The notes under the pieces were generated by a model. The model was not told where the DNA came from. It worked only from the letters and a program-made list of their open reading frames with translations, and searched no databases. DNA of 64,000 bases from Manis javanica (lineage: Eukaryota; Chordata; Mammalia; Pholidota; Manidae). Where the stretch lies: the NCBI RefSeq assembly GCF_040802235.1, contig NC_133158.1:36460001-36524000 (forward strand). The letters run 5' to 3'. The stretch's first letter is position 1, and each line of letters begins with the position of its first letter. Positions 12,568-23,670 of the stretch are shown piece by piece. The position numbers were made by a program, and so were the translations under genes.

Positions 12568-13766
12568 CCCAGGAATGTTGTTTTAATTTGTCTGATTTTT
12601 CTCAAACTATTCAAATTCAGTTAGACAATATCCATCATATCATTGATAAATTTTCACAAATGCCTAGGGTGCCTAACTGGTTTTCTTGGTTTCACTGGAG
12701 ATGGCTGGTAATTGTAGGTCTGCTTTGGTTACGTAGTTGTATTCCTATTATGTTAATGTGTATGCACAATTTAATTAGTAGTTTAAAACCTATACATGCT
12801 TATGTTACTCTACAAGAAGATATGTCAAAGAAATAATCAATCTTCCCATGTTTTCTGCCGTCTGCTACTTCTATAGCTTTTCTTCTTCCTTCCTAATTAC
12901 AACCCTTAAGTAGAATTCATGGTCATATCGAAATTACCGAGTATCATAATTCTTCCAAGTGGTAAAGATACCTCAAGACAAATGCTGGGCATAGAAGCCA
13001 CAGGGCATAAATCTGCAAAGAAGTAAAAAGCTAACCTTTTCAAACAATATTGCTTCTCTCTCACTTACTAACTTTACATTTCCCTGTATGGCCCCGGAAG
13101 ATGACTGGTTAGCCAGAGACGGGTAAGATTCCTCAAGGGAGGAACAACCTAAGACAGGCACAGTCGCAGGGGGGCCATCAGGTGAGAAATTGGGGATCAA
13201 CAGAGGTGAGGCTCAGAACCTCACCCCCCCTGTTTTGAGAGAAATCTTCTGCATCCGTGGATGTTTTGTTGCCCTTGTCTAGCTTGGATTAATACTTAGT
13301 CTATAGGCACAGACCTGATCATCTACATTTGCCCTCTTACAGCACTAAACTATGTTTTCTACCTTTATCTTGCATCTACCTACCACTTCAGCACTTTATT
13401 AAAATAATAATAATAATAAGGGAGAAATGTGGGATTCACATATAAATCAAGTATAAAAATCAAACAAATAATCATATTTGACCTGATTGTTTATAGTTCA
13501 TAATGCATGATCAAAACCGAAAGTTTTTGTGATGAATGCCCTTGCACTGTTCACCGTGTAAGAACTTATTCACTATGTAAGAATTTGTTCACGATGTAAG
13601 AACTTGCTCATTATGCTTCAGAAGATTGGAGACTATTGAGAACTAGGCTTGGGGTTGATTAATGACTGTGCATTGAGTCCCCTATACAGAATTTTATTGT
13701 TGTTAACAACCATTTGATCAATAAATATGAGATGCCCTCTCAAAATAAATAAATAAATAAATAAAT
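12568..13766 (+). mobile_element. Retrovirus-derived fossil moved by LINE-1 machinery
   Basis: A truncated endogenous-retrovirus piece. About 12588-12836 reads like the membrane-spanning C-terminal part of an Env protein (motif around FSWFHWRW followed by a hydrophobic run). A purine tract precedes a single LTR starting TG at 13428. The LTR ends just after an AATAAA signal (13720-13725) and runs into an A-rich (AAAT)n tail. Identical 15-bp target duplications (aaaaagttctacatt) lie at 12553-12567 and 13767-13781. The lost 5' part, lack of U5, A-rich tail and long target duplication indicate LINE-1 retroposition of a viral transcript. The family is perhaps betaretrovirus-like, which is uncertain. 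It is broken and not functional, and younger than its LINE-1 host. Confidence 0.65.
13428..13745 (+). repeat. LTR (U3-R) of the retroviral fossil
   Basis: It starts with TGTGGGATTC directly after a purine-rich tract and carries internal short repeats ('cactatgtaagaa' variants around 13545-13615). It ends about 16 bases after AATAAA, where an A-rich tail begins. This is the U3-R structure of a polyadenylated transcript, not a complete integrated LTR. Confidence 0.6.
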
Positions 13767-13919
13767 AAAAAGTTCTACATTTCTTCAAGTATGTTGTGAA
13801 TTCCTGCGTGATACCCCTACTGGTGATGTTTGAGTGCTTAAGCTAGATGTTGGGTCCATATGTGTTTTTTTTATATTATTCTGTTTAATCTTTCAGTGCC
13901 TGACATATTTTATGTTTTT

Positions 13920-14190
13920 ATAAAGAAATAAAGAGAGGGGAAAACCTTGTTTTTGATAGAGCTACACCCTCAGAACAAACTTCAAGTTTGGCAAAAACAG
14001 ACAAAAACAAAATGTCACTATGTGACATTATCTTTAAGCCTGAGTGATCTCTAACGTCTGTCATCTGCAGGAATTGGTTACTAAAGTGATGAAAGCCCAA
14101 CACCCACCTCAGATATGGCCGTGCAGAAGAGTGGGCAAAAAACAGCCTCTCCGAGGGCAGAACTAGGGCAAAGAAATTCACCAAGAGGTG
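13920..14190. other. Unassigned
   Basis: No gene or repeat recognised. It lies between two LINE-1 fragments and is probably further degraded LINE. Confidence 0.3.
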
Positions 14191-14475
14191 CTAAAGCATG
14201 CTATGACATGGATGAACCTTGAGAACATTATGCTAGGTTGAAAGAAGCCCATCATAAAAGACCACTGAGTGAATGGAAATTTATAGGAAATTCTGCAGTG
14301 CAGACAGAAAGCAGATTAGTGGCTGCCAGGGGCTCGTGGGAGAAGGAGAAATGGAGTGTGACTTCTTACTGGTGCAGGGTTTCTCTTCGGGGTGATTAAA
14401 ATCTTCTAAACTTAGATTGTGAAAATGGTTGCACACTCCTGTGAACATATTAAGAACCATGGTATACCCATTTAC
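14190..14475 (+). repeat. LINE-1 3' end fragment
   Basis: 'gacatggatgaaccttgagaacattatgctagg', 'gaaagcagattagtggctgccaggggc' and 'gattgtgaaaatggttgcac' are the plus-strand ORF2 end and 3' UTR of mid-age LINE-1. A better-kept relative lies at 45130-45600. Confidence 0.75.
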
Positions 14476-14960
14476 CACTACTCTGCTTTTCCCTGTTGTA
14501 GCCTGTGTCACTTCTTCTCTCCTCTTTATGGCCAAATAATATTCCATTGTACGGACAGACCACGGTCTGTTTATCCATTCATCAGCTGACTGGCGTTTGA
14601 CTTGTTCCCACTTTTTGGCCATCATGAACAGTGTTTCCAAAAACATTAGTGCACAAGGGTTTGTGTGGACAAACACTTCCATGTGTCTTGGGTACACACC
14701 TAGGAACTGTGCTGATGGGACATACCGCAATTCTAGGCCTAACATTTCCTGGTGTTCTTGCTAGCAAGCCCTGAGATGTGCTGTGGGCTGGTGCTGGGGT
14801 CATCTATTCTCCCCTTTTGCACAAGAGAGTTGATCTCACACTTTTCCTTTCCCATCCTGCAACTCATTCTGTGGGTAGAGTGGGAGTTAAGCTTAGACCT
14901 CATGGAATCAAGAAGGATTCCATTTATCTGTGAGTGGAATCGCTGAGTTGACAAGTACGT
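14475..14960 (-). repeat. LINE-1 fragment
   Basis: Antisense ORF2: 'ggccaaataatattccattgtacgg', 'tttatccattcatcagctgactgg', 'catgaacagtgtttcc' and 'gggtacacacctaggaac'. 14890-14950 may continue it after a short gap. Confidence 0.65.
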
Positions 14961-15149
14961 ATCTCTTCCTTAGTATTGCCATCTGCTGTCAAGGCTCCTG
15001 CTCCTGCATCTCCCCATGCATCTTACAGTGCTAACGAACGTGCAAAAAACTTCCCAAGAAGTGAGCCAGTCCTCTGCCTATCGGCAGCCTCATCTATATC
15101 ACTTCCCAATCCATTAAAAGTATCTATCTCTTGGCTAATAACTATTATT

Positions 15150-15625
15150 CCACTTATCTTTTCTTACATAAAAAACAATCCCCACATTTAGTAGCTTATA
15201 ACAGTTCATTATTATTACATCTCACAAAAGTGTGGGTCAGGAATTCAGGCAGGACGCAGCACACCTGCTCATACCTGCTCAATGGAGTCTGGATGACTCA
15301 AATGGCCAGAGGCTGGGCCAACTGGTGACGTTCCACATACAGTCTCTCCACCTGGCTAGCTTGGGCTTCCTCACAGCATGGTGGCCTCAGGGTAGGTGGG
15401 CTTCATACATGGCAGCTCAGGACTGCCACGGGAGAGGATTTCAAGAAACAGGGCATAGAGACCACTAATTTGTTAAGACCTGGGCCTGGAGACTCATGAC
15501 ATTTCCACCACCTTCTCTTGGCCAAGTAGTCGCAGAGACCACCGACCACCCAGGAGCAGGGTGAGGGCATGTCCCTCTAGGTAACAAAGAATTTGAAATA
15601 ATTTGTGGCCACATTTAATCTACCA
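15150..15625 (-). repeat. LTR-like fossil
   Basis: 'gtagcttataacagttcattattattac', 'gtgggtcaggaattcagg' and 'tcacagcatggtggcctcaggg' follow the order seen in minus-strand old mammalian LTRs. Solo, old and broken; subfamily not determined. Confidence 0.45.
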
Positions 15626-16455
15626 CAACTCTGATTACCAGAACTCTTTTAGTTAAGTGGCAGAAAACCCGTCTCAGACTGACTAAAGGAAAAAAAGTAG
15701 TGGGTTACAGTATTGAGTCATGTAACTGAGAAGGTCAGGGATAGATCTAACTTCAGGCAGCTTCGGGAGTCTGGGCCCTAACCCCAAGTGCCAGGGACAC
15801 GTCTCTGCCCAGAAGCTGCCCAGACCCTGCAAGGACCCGGCTGCCACCCACAGCTGGTCTCAGCCCTCACCAGGCAAGGCCTAGTGGGGAAGGCGACATT
15901 CAGGCAGAGGCCTGAAGCATGTGAAGAAGCCATGTGGGTAGCTGGGCAAAGGCAGAGGAGGTGCAAATGTCAGAGGGCAGACATGGGGCAGATATGTTTG
16001 AGAAACAGCAAGTGAGCCAGTTGGGCTGGAGTTGAGCAAGCAAACAGGTTGGGATCAAAAAAGCTATGAGTGACCAGCTGGTGTGGGCTCCTCTGAGGCA
16101 GGAGCCAAGGTGGGTATGGGGCAGAGCACGGACAAAGCCTGACTTAGATATTCACAGGATCCCTCTGGCTGCCATGCTCTGGATGGACAGTGGGGAAACT
16201 GGGAGGCTTCCAGTGAGGAAGCAATTACATAATGCAGCTTGGACCAGCTGTGTTCATGCTGGGCAGTGGTCAGATTTTGGAATGAGACTGAAGGTGCATG
16301 TATGAGGGGAGGGGAGGGTGCTCCATGGCCGTGGCTTACACCTCACCATCTTCTAGGAACTGTTGCTCTGGCTACCTCCCTGCCTCTCTGAACCTGTCTT
16401 ACCCCCTCCAGTCTCTCCTGCCCACAAGGTGGCAGAGCAACTTCCAAAATGCAGG
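15625..16455 (+). repeat. Intergenic with ancient repeat of uncertain class
   Basis: No gene seen. 15880-16290 ('ggcgacattcaggcagaggcctgaag...aggcttccagtgaggaagcaatt...tcagattttggaatgagac') belongs to an ancient mammalian repeat that recurs, by eye, at 21280-21665, 42365-42460 and 58365-58800. I do not recall its name with confidence. Confidence 0.4.
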
Positions 16456-16459
16456 CTTT

Positions 16460-17065
16460 TTTTTTTTATTGCTTATTCCTTTTTTATTTTATTAAGGCAT
16501 CATTGACATACACTCTTATGAAGGTTTCACATGAAAAACCTTGTGATTACTACATTCACTCATATTATCAAGTCCCCCCATTACAGTCACTGTCCGTCAG
16601 TGTAGTAAGATGCCAGAGTGACTACTTGTCTTCTCTGAGCTACACTGCCTTCCCCGTGACCCACCCCACACCATGTGTACTAATAATAATGCTCCCCTCA
16701 ATCCCCTTCTCCCTCCCTCCCCACCTTCCCTCCCCACCCCTCCCCTTTGGTAACCACTAGTCCCTTCTTGGAGTCTGTGAGTCTGCTGCTGTTTTGTTCC
16801 TTCAGTTTTGCTTCGTTGTTATCCTCCACATATGAGGGAAATCATTTGGTGCTTGCCTTTCTCTGCCTGGCTTATTTTACTGACCATAACACCCTCTAGC
16901 TCCATCCATGTTTTTGCAAATGGTAGGATTTATTTTCTTCTTATGGCTGAATAGTATTCCATTGTGTATATGTAGCACATCTTCTTTATCCATTCATCTA
17001 CTGATGGACACTTAGGTTGCTTCCATATCTTGGCTACTGTATGTAGTGCTGCAATAAACTAAGGG
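16460..17065 (-). mobile_element. Young LINE-1 3' end
   Basis: A T run at 16459, then 'attaaggcatcattgacat', a C-rich 3' UTR tract at 16690-16745, 'gagtctgtgagtctgctgctg' and the ORF2 3' end ('ggctgaatagtattccattg', 'tgatggacacttaggttgc') up to about 17065, where the copy is truncated. It is about 600 bp of the same family as 10375-10735 and the best-preserved LINE-1 3' end in the window. Confidence 0.8.
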
Positions 17066-17099
17066 TGCATACAAAATCAAATTTAACCCATTGAATCAA

Positions 17100-18110
17100 G
17101 ATAATTCCAGACCTTTTTTTTCTTCGTTTTAAATTTATTTCCATGTGATTCCAAAGTGTATAACTAGCCCACTGAACCCATGATTTTGTCAGTAATACAA
17201 ACTGACCTTAGAGACAAACTGGCTTATAAAGACACAACTTGATTTTAAAAAAGAAGACGAGGATGAATGGTATAGCACAGCGGTGCCTAGGGGCACTCCC
17301 CGTGCACTTGGGCCTCATCCTTCATCCCAGCCAGATGGAGATTATGCCCTTTACAGAACACGCTGAGCCCATTTACCCCTTGACCTTTGCACATACTTTC
17401 CGCTGTCTAGATTGCATGTGTCACCTCTGTGACTTTCTTTTTGGCAAGATTGTTCATCACTTATTTCTCACATTTAAAATTTTAATCCATCTGGAGTTTA
17501 TTTGGGTGTGTAAGGGGTCTGATTTTATTTTCTTCCGGATGGATATTCACTTGTGCCAGCACCATGTATTTTATAATCTACCCTTTCCCGCTGAGCTGAA
17601 ATACTCCCTTTGTCATATATATATATTCTCATATATACTGGAATCTATTTTTGGATGCTCTATTATTTTCCATTTGTCTATTCCTCTGCCAGTGCCATAT
17701 TGATTTGATTATGGTGGCTCTATAATATGTTCCTATTTCCAGTAAGGTGAACACCCCATATTATTTCTCTCCAATTTTCTTTGGTTACTCTTGGAAGTTT
17801 ATTCTGCCACATAATCTTTGAGATCATTTTATTCAGTTTTTTTAAATAGCACTGTTGGCATTCTAATTTGAGTTCCCTTGAATTTATACATAGAATATGG
17901 GAGAATCTGACATTTTTATAATATTTAGGTTTCCCATCCAAGAACATGGCATGGCTTGCCCTTTCCCAGATCTTATTTTGGAATCTTCCAGAAGGTTTAA
18001 TCCCATTTGTTTTTCTACTTTTATTTCAGATGCTTCATTTCCATCAACAGCATATAGTACTGTTTCATGTTTAAAATTCTGCCATTCTTTCTTTGACTAA
18101 CACATTCCGC
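17100..18110 (-). repeat. LINE-1 ORF2 fragment
   Basis: Antisense ORF2: 'taatccatctggagtttatttgggtg', 'gtgccagcaccatgtatttta', 'tttgtctattcctctgccagtgccat' and 'ttggttactcttggaagttt'. Old and broken. Confidence 0.7.
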
Positions 18111-19700
18111 GCCTTACATCTGTCCGTACAGGGTAACTGCTACATCACGGCATCCCATGCAAAGACTGTTCCACCATTTGTTTATTTAGTGCTCTGAGGT
18201 GGGCCATTAGCTTTCCTCCAAACTTTCTTTTTCTTTTCTTTATTTTCAAATAGTGACCCATAAATATCTTTGCCATGTCTCTCTTGCTCACATGTGAGTG
18301 CTTCTCACATGCCTAGAAGAGGGATTACCCAGTCATGTGGCATTTATATCTTCAACTTTACTAGATACAGCCACACTGTTTGGGAAAACAGAAAACACAT
18401 CTCAGACTGACTGAGGGAAAAAAAGTAGTGGGTTATGCTATATAAATATATATTTGCACCAATTTACATTCCAGCCAGTGGGCCAGGAGAATTGTTTCTC
18501 TGCATTCTAGCCAGCAATGGGAATTTCCTCCCCCACATTTCATGGCAAATGTCTGTTCTTCTTCATCTATATTTTTTAACTGAAAACAATTTTTGGTCTT
18601 TCATTTGGGCTCATAATTTAATCTTTCTTTTTTGTATAGGATGTGTGTGTGTGTGCGCCTATCTCCATCTCTGTATCTATCTATATCTATATCTATATGT
18701 GCATCTATATATCTGTCCGTTTAAGGTCAACAGTTATCGAAGCTTACACAGTGGGAAGTTCTCTCCTATCCCTATCCCCAACCACCCAAACCTACACTAT
18801 TTTGGCAGTGTCAACTATTGTTAAAAGTTTGTTTTCCATCCAGAAAAATTATATAAATATGTAAGCAAATATGTATATGTTTTCTCTCCTCCTCCCTATT
18901 TTAAACCCGATGGTAGCACACCACACTTACTCTTCTGTACTTTTATTTTTCCACTGATTCTATTTTGGGATCATTTGATACATGTACAGAAAGAGCTGAC
19001 TCCCTCGCTCACCCCTCCCTCTCTCTTCCTTCCTCTCAACAGAAATATAGTATTCTAATGTTTCGCTGTGTGACAAAACTTTTAACAGTCTCTTCTAGAT
19101 GAGCATCTTTTGTTTGCAATCATTTGCCATAATGTACAAGGCTGCAGTGAATTTCCTTATAAATTTCACAAGTGTAAGAGCATATCTACCAGATAAAGTC
19201 CTATAAATAGATTTCTTGTCTCAAAGCATAAATCTGTTGGTAAATTTGATGGTGTCACACTGCCCATCCCACCCCAAGAATGTGACAATTGATGTGCTCA
19301 TCAGCTTATCTCCCCAACCCCTGTAGGAACATAGCATGTATTCAAATGTTTTGATATTGCTAATACCGATGGGTGTAAAATGGTATCTCAGGGTGTTTTT
19401 AAATTTATTTTTAGCTTTAGTGCGTTATAGTTTATATACTATAAAGTTTATTAATTTTGATGAGTTTTAGTAAATTTATGGAGTCACAACCGTCACCAAT
19501 CTAATTTTAGAACATTTTGCTCATTCTAAATCTCTCAATGTACTTTAAATTTTCATTTCTCCAAGCATATTTCCATAATTTAACAGCCAGTTCCATTTCT
19601 TTTTCTATAAATTTTCTGTTCATATCCTTTGCACATTTTTTCCTATTGTGTTTTTTCCTTATTGATTTGTAGGTACTCTTTATATATTATGCTCCCAAAC
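18110..19700 (-). repeat. Patchwork of old LINE-1 scraps
   Basis: Several antisense LINE-1 phrases: 'gtgacccataaatatctttgcc', 'ccaatttacattccagccagtg', 'gctaataccgatgggtgtaaaatggtatctc', 'catatcctttgcacattttttcctattg' and 'gatttgtaggtactctttatatatta'. There are (GT)n and (TATC)n simple repeats at about 18641-18720. No gene seen. Confidence 0.6.
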
Positions 19701-20495
19701 TAGTGCAAATACCTCTCCACCAAGCACCCTGGGTTTCCAGTTCTCACAACCTGGAATTAACAGAACGATGTGCCTGAACCCCTACCACCCTGTGAGTTGC
19801 TCAAAAAGAGTGACTATATGTGGTTTCATTCCACATCCCCTACCTCCCAGCCCAGGACTTGGCTCAGAGTAGATGTCTGCAAATAAGTTTGGAATCAATA
19901 TCTATAAATACATGTTCTTTTCCCCTCAGAGTTCCTATCACAATTTGTGATGATATATCCATCTGTGTGGTGACATCTGACTGCTCCCTGAGGACAGGTG
20001 CCATAGCTATTTTGTTCAATAATGTATACCCAGGGCCCAAACCTGTGACCTAACACATTATTTAAAAGTGCTGATTGGATTTATTAGTTAACTCGTTCAT
20101 TACTAAATGGCTTATAGTACCTGGAGGGAGAAAGATATTGGGAATTCCACCAAAGGGTACAGAGAAGGAAGGCCAAGTTCAACATAGCCACAGCACCCAG
20201 TACAGCTGTGAGAGACCAACCCTGGCCCAAGGGCCTGAAGGGGGTGGCTGGGGACCCTGGTGCACGGGGGTGTACGCCTGTGTCCAGGGGCTGGTGGTCA
20301 GAACTCCAGCATTATATTACTAGGTAGATGTGTGGGCCCAGGGTAGCCAATCTTCCAAACTTTCAAGAGAAGCAGGAAAGGGAGCTCTTTATGTGAATTC
20401 TCCCAATTCAAAATGTTGGCACTAGTTATTCATTGCATGGGCTCCTGAGACTTGGGTTGCCAATTTTCAAAACTAGGGTCACAATTATTTTAAAA
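19700..20495. other. Intergenic, L2 scrap
   Basis: No gene seen. 19975-20100 ('ctccctgaggacaggtgccatagctattttgttcaataatgtataccc') is a plus-strand LINE-2 3' end. The remainder was not recognised. Confidence 0.45.
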
Positions 20496-20623
20496 TACAT
20501 GCTTATGAATAATTCTCCTAATAACCCTGGAGGAAGGTTTGTAGAGGCAGAACTAAGTAGGAAAGTGACTTGCTTAAGGCCACCCAGCCAGGAGGGTTGT
20601 GTGTGTGTGTGTGTGTGTGTGTG
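20495..20623 (-). repeat. MIR core next to a (GT)n microsatellite
   Basis: 20505-20595 is a minus-strand MIR ('aataaccctggaggaagg...gtgacttgcttaaggccacccagc'). 20597-20623 is an uninterrupted GT dinucleotide run of about 13 units. Confidence 0.65.
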
Positions 20624-21880
20624 AACCCCAGAGGCTGAGCTATCTCACACTCCTCCTCCAGGAGGGAATTGTGGCATTTCTGAAGGAGCAGGAAGCTAAT
20701 TCTCAGAGTCCTGGGAAAGGCCCTCTCACAGGTTTGTCCCAAGCCCACCTGGGCAGGCTGAGGCTGGCCTGGTGCCTGGTTAGCCCCTTGCAGCGTGGAG
20801 ATGGGCTGTGGCCTTCTCTCAGCTCTAGATACCTCACTGTTCATGCCCCACACACAGCAATGAATCACCACCACCTCATGACACGCATGGTATAATTATC
20901 TTGTATGATGAGTGAAGTCCGGTCTGGTGGCCCAGGCCTCCCCAGAGAGGCCATAGCTCCCCAAGAATGCAGGATGAGAACGACTCTCTGCCCCCTGGCA
21001 CGGCAGGCACACATTGTGGAGGGGCCTCCGTGGCACTCCTCTCCACAATCCTAGACCCCTCCAGACTTGCCGGCTGGGACAGGTCACTGGAGCCAGGCAC
21101 CCCAGGGCTAGGGTGAGCAAAACCTGGAGTGGGGTGGGGAGTGGTATAATCATAAATAGGAATGATGATGAGAAGGACACACAGTCTAGCCTGCTTGCTC
21201 TCCCTGCTTCCTCCTGTCCTCATTCCCTCACACCCAGAGATGTGACTGGTGCCAGCCAATTATCAGAACTGATTCCAGGCACCCGACCACTGCACACAGA
21301 GGGGACTAAACAGACCCTGCCGCCCACAGGGAGCCTAGCCTTCCAGTGGGGAGACCCAGCAGCAAGCAAATACAGACAAATGTTTGACATTGTGCTAAGT
21401 ATAACATGCTATAAAAGAAATACACAGCATGGACAGAAAAGTAGAGCAGAGGAGAGCAACGTGGCTCTCTGAGGGGTGACATCTGAGCAGAGTCAGAGTT
21501 CACTCTGGGTCGAGGGGTCAGCAGACACAAGGGCCTGGAGTGGGAACGCTCTGGCCTGTTCAAGGAACAAGAAGAAGGCCACTGTGACTGTAGAGGAGAG
21601 AAGGAAGCCAGGTCTGAGCGGTCAGCAGCGCTATTACATAGTTCCAAAGGAGTCTGGCCTTTGTTCTAAATCAGTAGATACATTCTAAGAAGTGATTTCT
21701 CTTTGCCAGCTAAGCTGTGTGACCTTTGCCAGTTTGCTATATCTGTAATTTCCTGCCTATCCATCCATCCTTTCAACAAACACTTACGAAGCATTCCTTA
21801 TGCACCAGCCTGGCCCTAGGAACACGGCGGTAACAAAATAAAGACGCTGCTTCTGGAGAGCCCCCCTCCTGGAGGAAGGG
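20624..21880. other. Intergenic, rising GC, ancient repeat
   Basis: No gene supported; the long frames here (for example 21014-21472) lack motifs. 21280-21665 is a copy of the ancient repeat family also seen at 15880 and 58365. Confidence 0.4.
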
Positions 21881-22300
21881 ACCCCTGCGCCAACTCTTCT
21901 GCCTGAGCGACTCCCACTCCGGAGGCAGGCTCGCCGAGAAGGCGTTTGGTCGCCCGCGACCGCCAGGTGGCACTCGGCGTCTGCGCTTGGGCAGCTGCTG
22001 GGGGTCGCGGGGCTGGGACCGGGCCCGGAGGGGGAGGAGCGGCCGGCGGGGGAGGGGGCGGGTCCGCGCCGCTGGTTGTATGACTTTGGGTTTGACCTGC
22101 CTGGAGATGAGCTAATCCCGCCGTATAATAGACTCCGGGGAGATAGGGAAAATGGCTGCGGCGCTATCTGCGTCGCCATGGGGACCATCACGCGCGCGCG
22201 CGCGCACGCGGGCGAGCCGCAAGCCTGGAAAAATACAGCCTTTGTCGGCGGCGCGTGTCACTCACGGCGCGGGGACTTCAGGCGGCGGGGCTCTGGTCTT
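21880..22300. promoter_or_regulatory. CpG-rich island with candidate GATA2 -3.9 element
   Basis: Dense CpG around 21890-22260, unlike the flanks. 22076-22170 looks conserved in style (low repeat content, mixed composition) and holds AGATAGG at 22141-22147 and an opposite-strand GATA core (CTATCTG) at 22164-22170. Its distance to the putative IS start is about 4.2 kb. The mouse locus has a GATA-occupied element at -3.9 kb, and equating the two is inference. Confidence 0.35.
22189..22210. repeat. Alternating CG/CA tract
   Basis: Twenty-two bases of strict pyrimidine-purine alternation made almost only of CG steps, inside the CpG-rich island. Such tracts can adopt left-handed DNA. Confidence 0.8.
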
Positions 22301-22399
22301 ACTTACCCCAGATCTTACCAGCGTGGAAAGGCTCTGGGGCCCTGAGGTGGTCTGGGACCGCTGCGTGCCCCCAAACTCCCCGGAAAACCCCTCTTCCTT

Positions 22400-23345
22400 A
22401 CACACGGGCACACCTCCTTTTCTGTCATAAGCACTCACGCTACACGGCACATCCCATCCTTCCACTGTGGCTTCTCTCACACCCGCACACATCATTCTCT
22501 CCTCTCCGGCTTTCTCTTTCCCAAGTTCGCGTGTCCAGCCCTGAGCCTACGCATGGGGCCAGTGACAGGCCCCAACCGCATGCACACCAACATCCTTGCT
22601 TGTTCTGTGCCCATCCGCTGGCACACCCACATGTCCATCCAAATGGTCCATCACTGGGGCCAGTGACAGGCCCCAACGACTGTCGTCCCCTTATCCCTGT
22701 TGTAGCCCACCCGGGCACAGCACGGAGATGGGTAAACAAGGACACAACCACCCTCACGCAGATCCATGCACACTTAAAGGCACACACTGAGGTCAACACT
22801 GAACCCTGCACCCTCACTCCTGGCCATCATAGGTATGCATGCATGCACACGCTTACAATGTGCGTGCCACCAAACACTGAGTAGGATGCCATATGCAGGC
22901 ACAACACAAAAGAGTCACACACCCATGCCTGAATATACACATACACATTCGTTCTAGTGGCAAGCGATACCACTTCCTGTATGCACTCATGGCGGGCAGA
23001 CTTAGGCATAATACACTCATCCACCACACTTGTACACGTGGGCTTGCACACCCATTTCACACACGTATCTACCCATCCTGAGTGACATGTATGCCCCCAC
23101 ACTGACTTGCAATACCCCTTCCTCAGTGCACCCTCAACCAGCCTCATCTTGGCCATCTGCAGGCACACAGCGCACACGCCCACCACGCGTGTGCGCATGG
23201 GTGTGCACACGTACACTTTCTGTAGCACACTTGTTTGATATAACCGCATGCACACCAACACCCTTGCTTGTTCTGTGCCCATCCGCTGGCACACCCACAT
23301 GTCCATCCAAATACACCGGGCACATCCGAGGGCTCACACTCGAGT
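22400..23345. repeat. CA-rich degenerate repeat region with a 71-bp duplication
   Basis: C/A-rich imperfect repeats. 22574-22644 and 23242-23312 are 71-bp direct copies differing at one base by my reading. A 22-bp unit at 22556-22577 recurs at 22656-22677. No gene seen. The open frames across it are by-products of the low stop-codon content. Confidence 0.75.
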
Positions 23346-23439
23346 GCCTCCGGCAGGCAGGGAGGCGCTCGGGCACAGGGCTCGAGGCGTGCCCCCCGCG
23401 GACAGCTATCTGCCTGCCCATCAGCGCGAGGATCTACGG

Positions 23440-23670
23440 TGGTAAATGATGCATTCGATGGCGGGCGCATTTGTTGTGCGCGCTCTGAAAGGGCTCCGAT
23501 AATCTGGAAGGCAGAGATAAGAAACACCATTTATTCCGCGGCACTTTGGAAACAATTCCCAGCCCTGTACAACCCCATTCTCGGGCAGCCTCCGGGAGCC
23601 GGGCAGATAACGATTGGCTATTCATTATCTTCGCCGGGAACAAAGATTAGCCGGCCGAGATGAAAAATTA
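23440..23670. promoter_or_regulatory. GATA2: Candidate GATA2 -2.8 kb element
   Basis: A compact cluster: GATAAT at 23498-23503, AGATAAG at 23515-23521, AGATAA at 23605-23610, an inverted CCAAT (ATTGG) at 23613-23617 and TTATCT at 23625-23630. It lies about 2.8 kb upstream of the putative IS start. In mouse, a -2.8 kb element bound by GATA1/GATA2 contributes to Gata2 expression in blood progenitors. Motifs are seen; the identity rests on position. Confidence 0.65.

Larger units (their letters stand above)
11535..13920 (-). repeat. Old LINE-1, split by a retroviral fossil
   Basis: Antisense LINE-1 ORF2 3' sequence: 'aatggtatctcactgttg', 'tttgattataaataaaggcatgc', 'ttctattgggttgtttgtc', 'gtctgtttatagtatctttcac' up to 12567. 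It resumes at 13782 ('tcttcaagtatgttgtgaattcc'). The block 12568-13766 is a later insertion. Confidence 0.65.

Noticed and set aside
12588-12836. Short membrane-protein-like frame as a host gene
   Set aside because: It is the Env-like part of a truncated retroviral fossil, not a host gene.
1-20000. GATA2 -77 kb enhancer or the neighbouring RPN1 gene
   Set aside because: Only 26 kb upstream of the IS exon is in the window, so the -77 kb element and RPN1 must lie outside.
22255-22884. 209-residue His/Pro/Thr-rich frame
   Set aside because: Produced by the CA-rich repeat region. Continues into low-complexity sequence.
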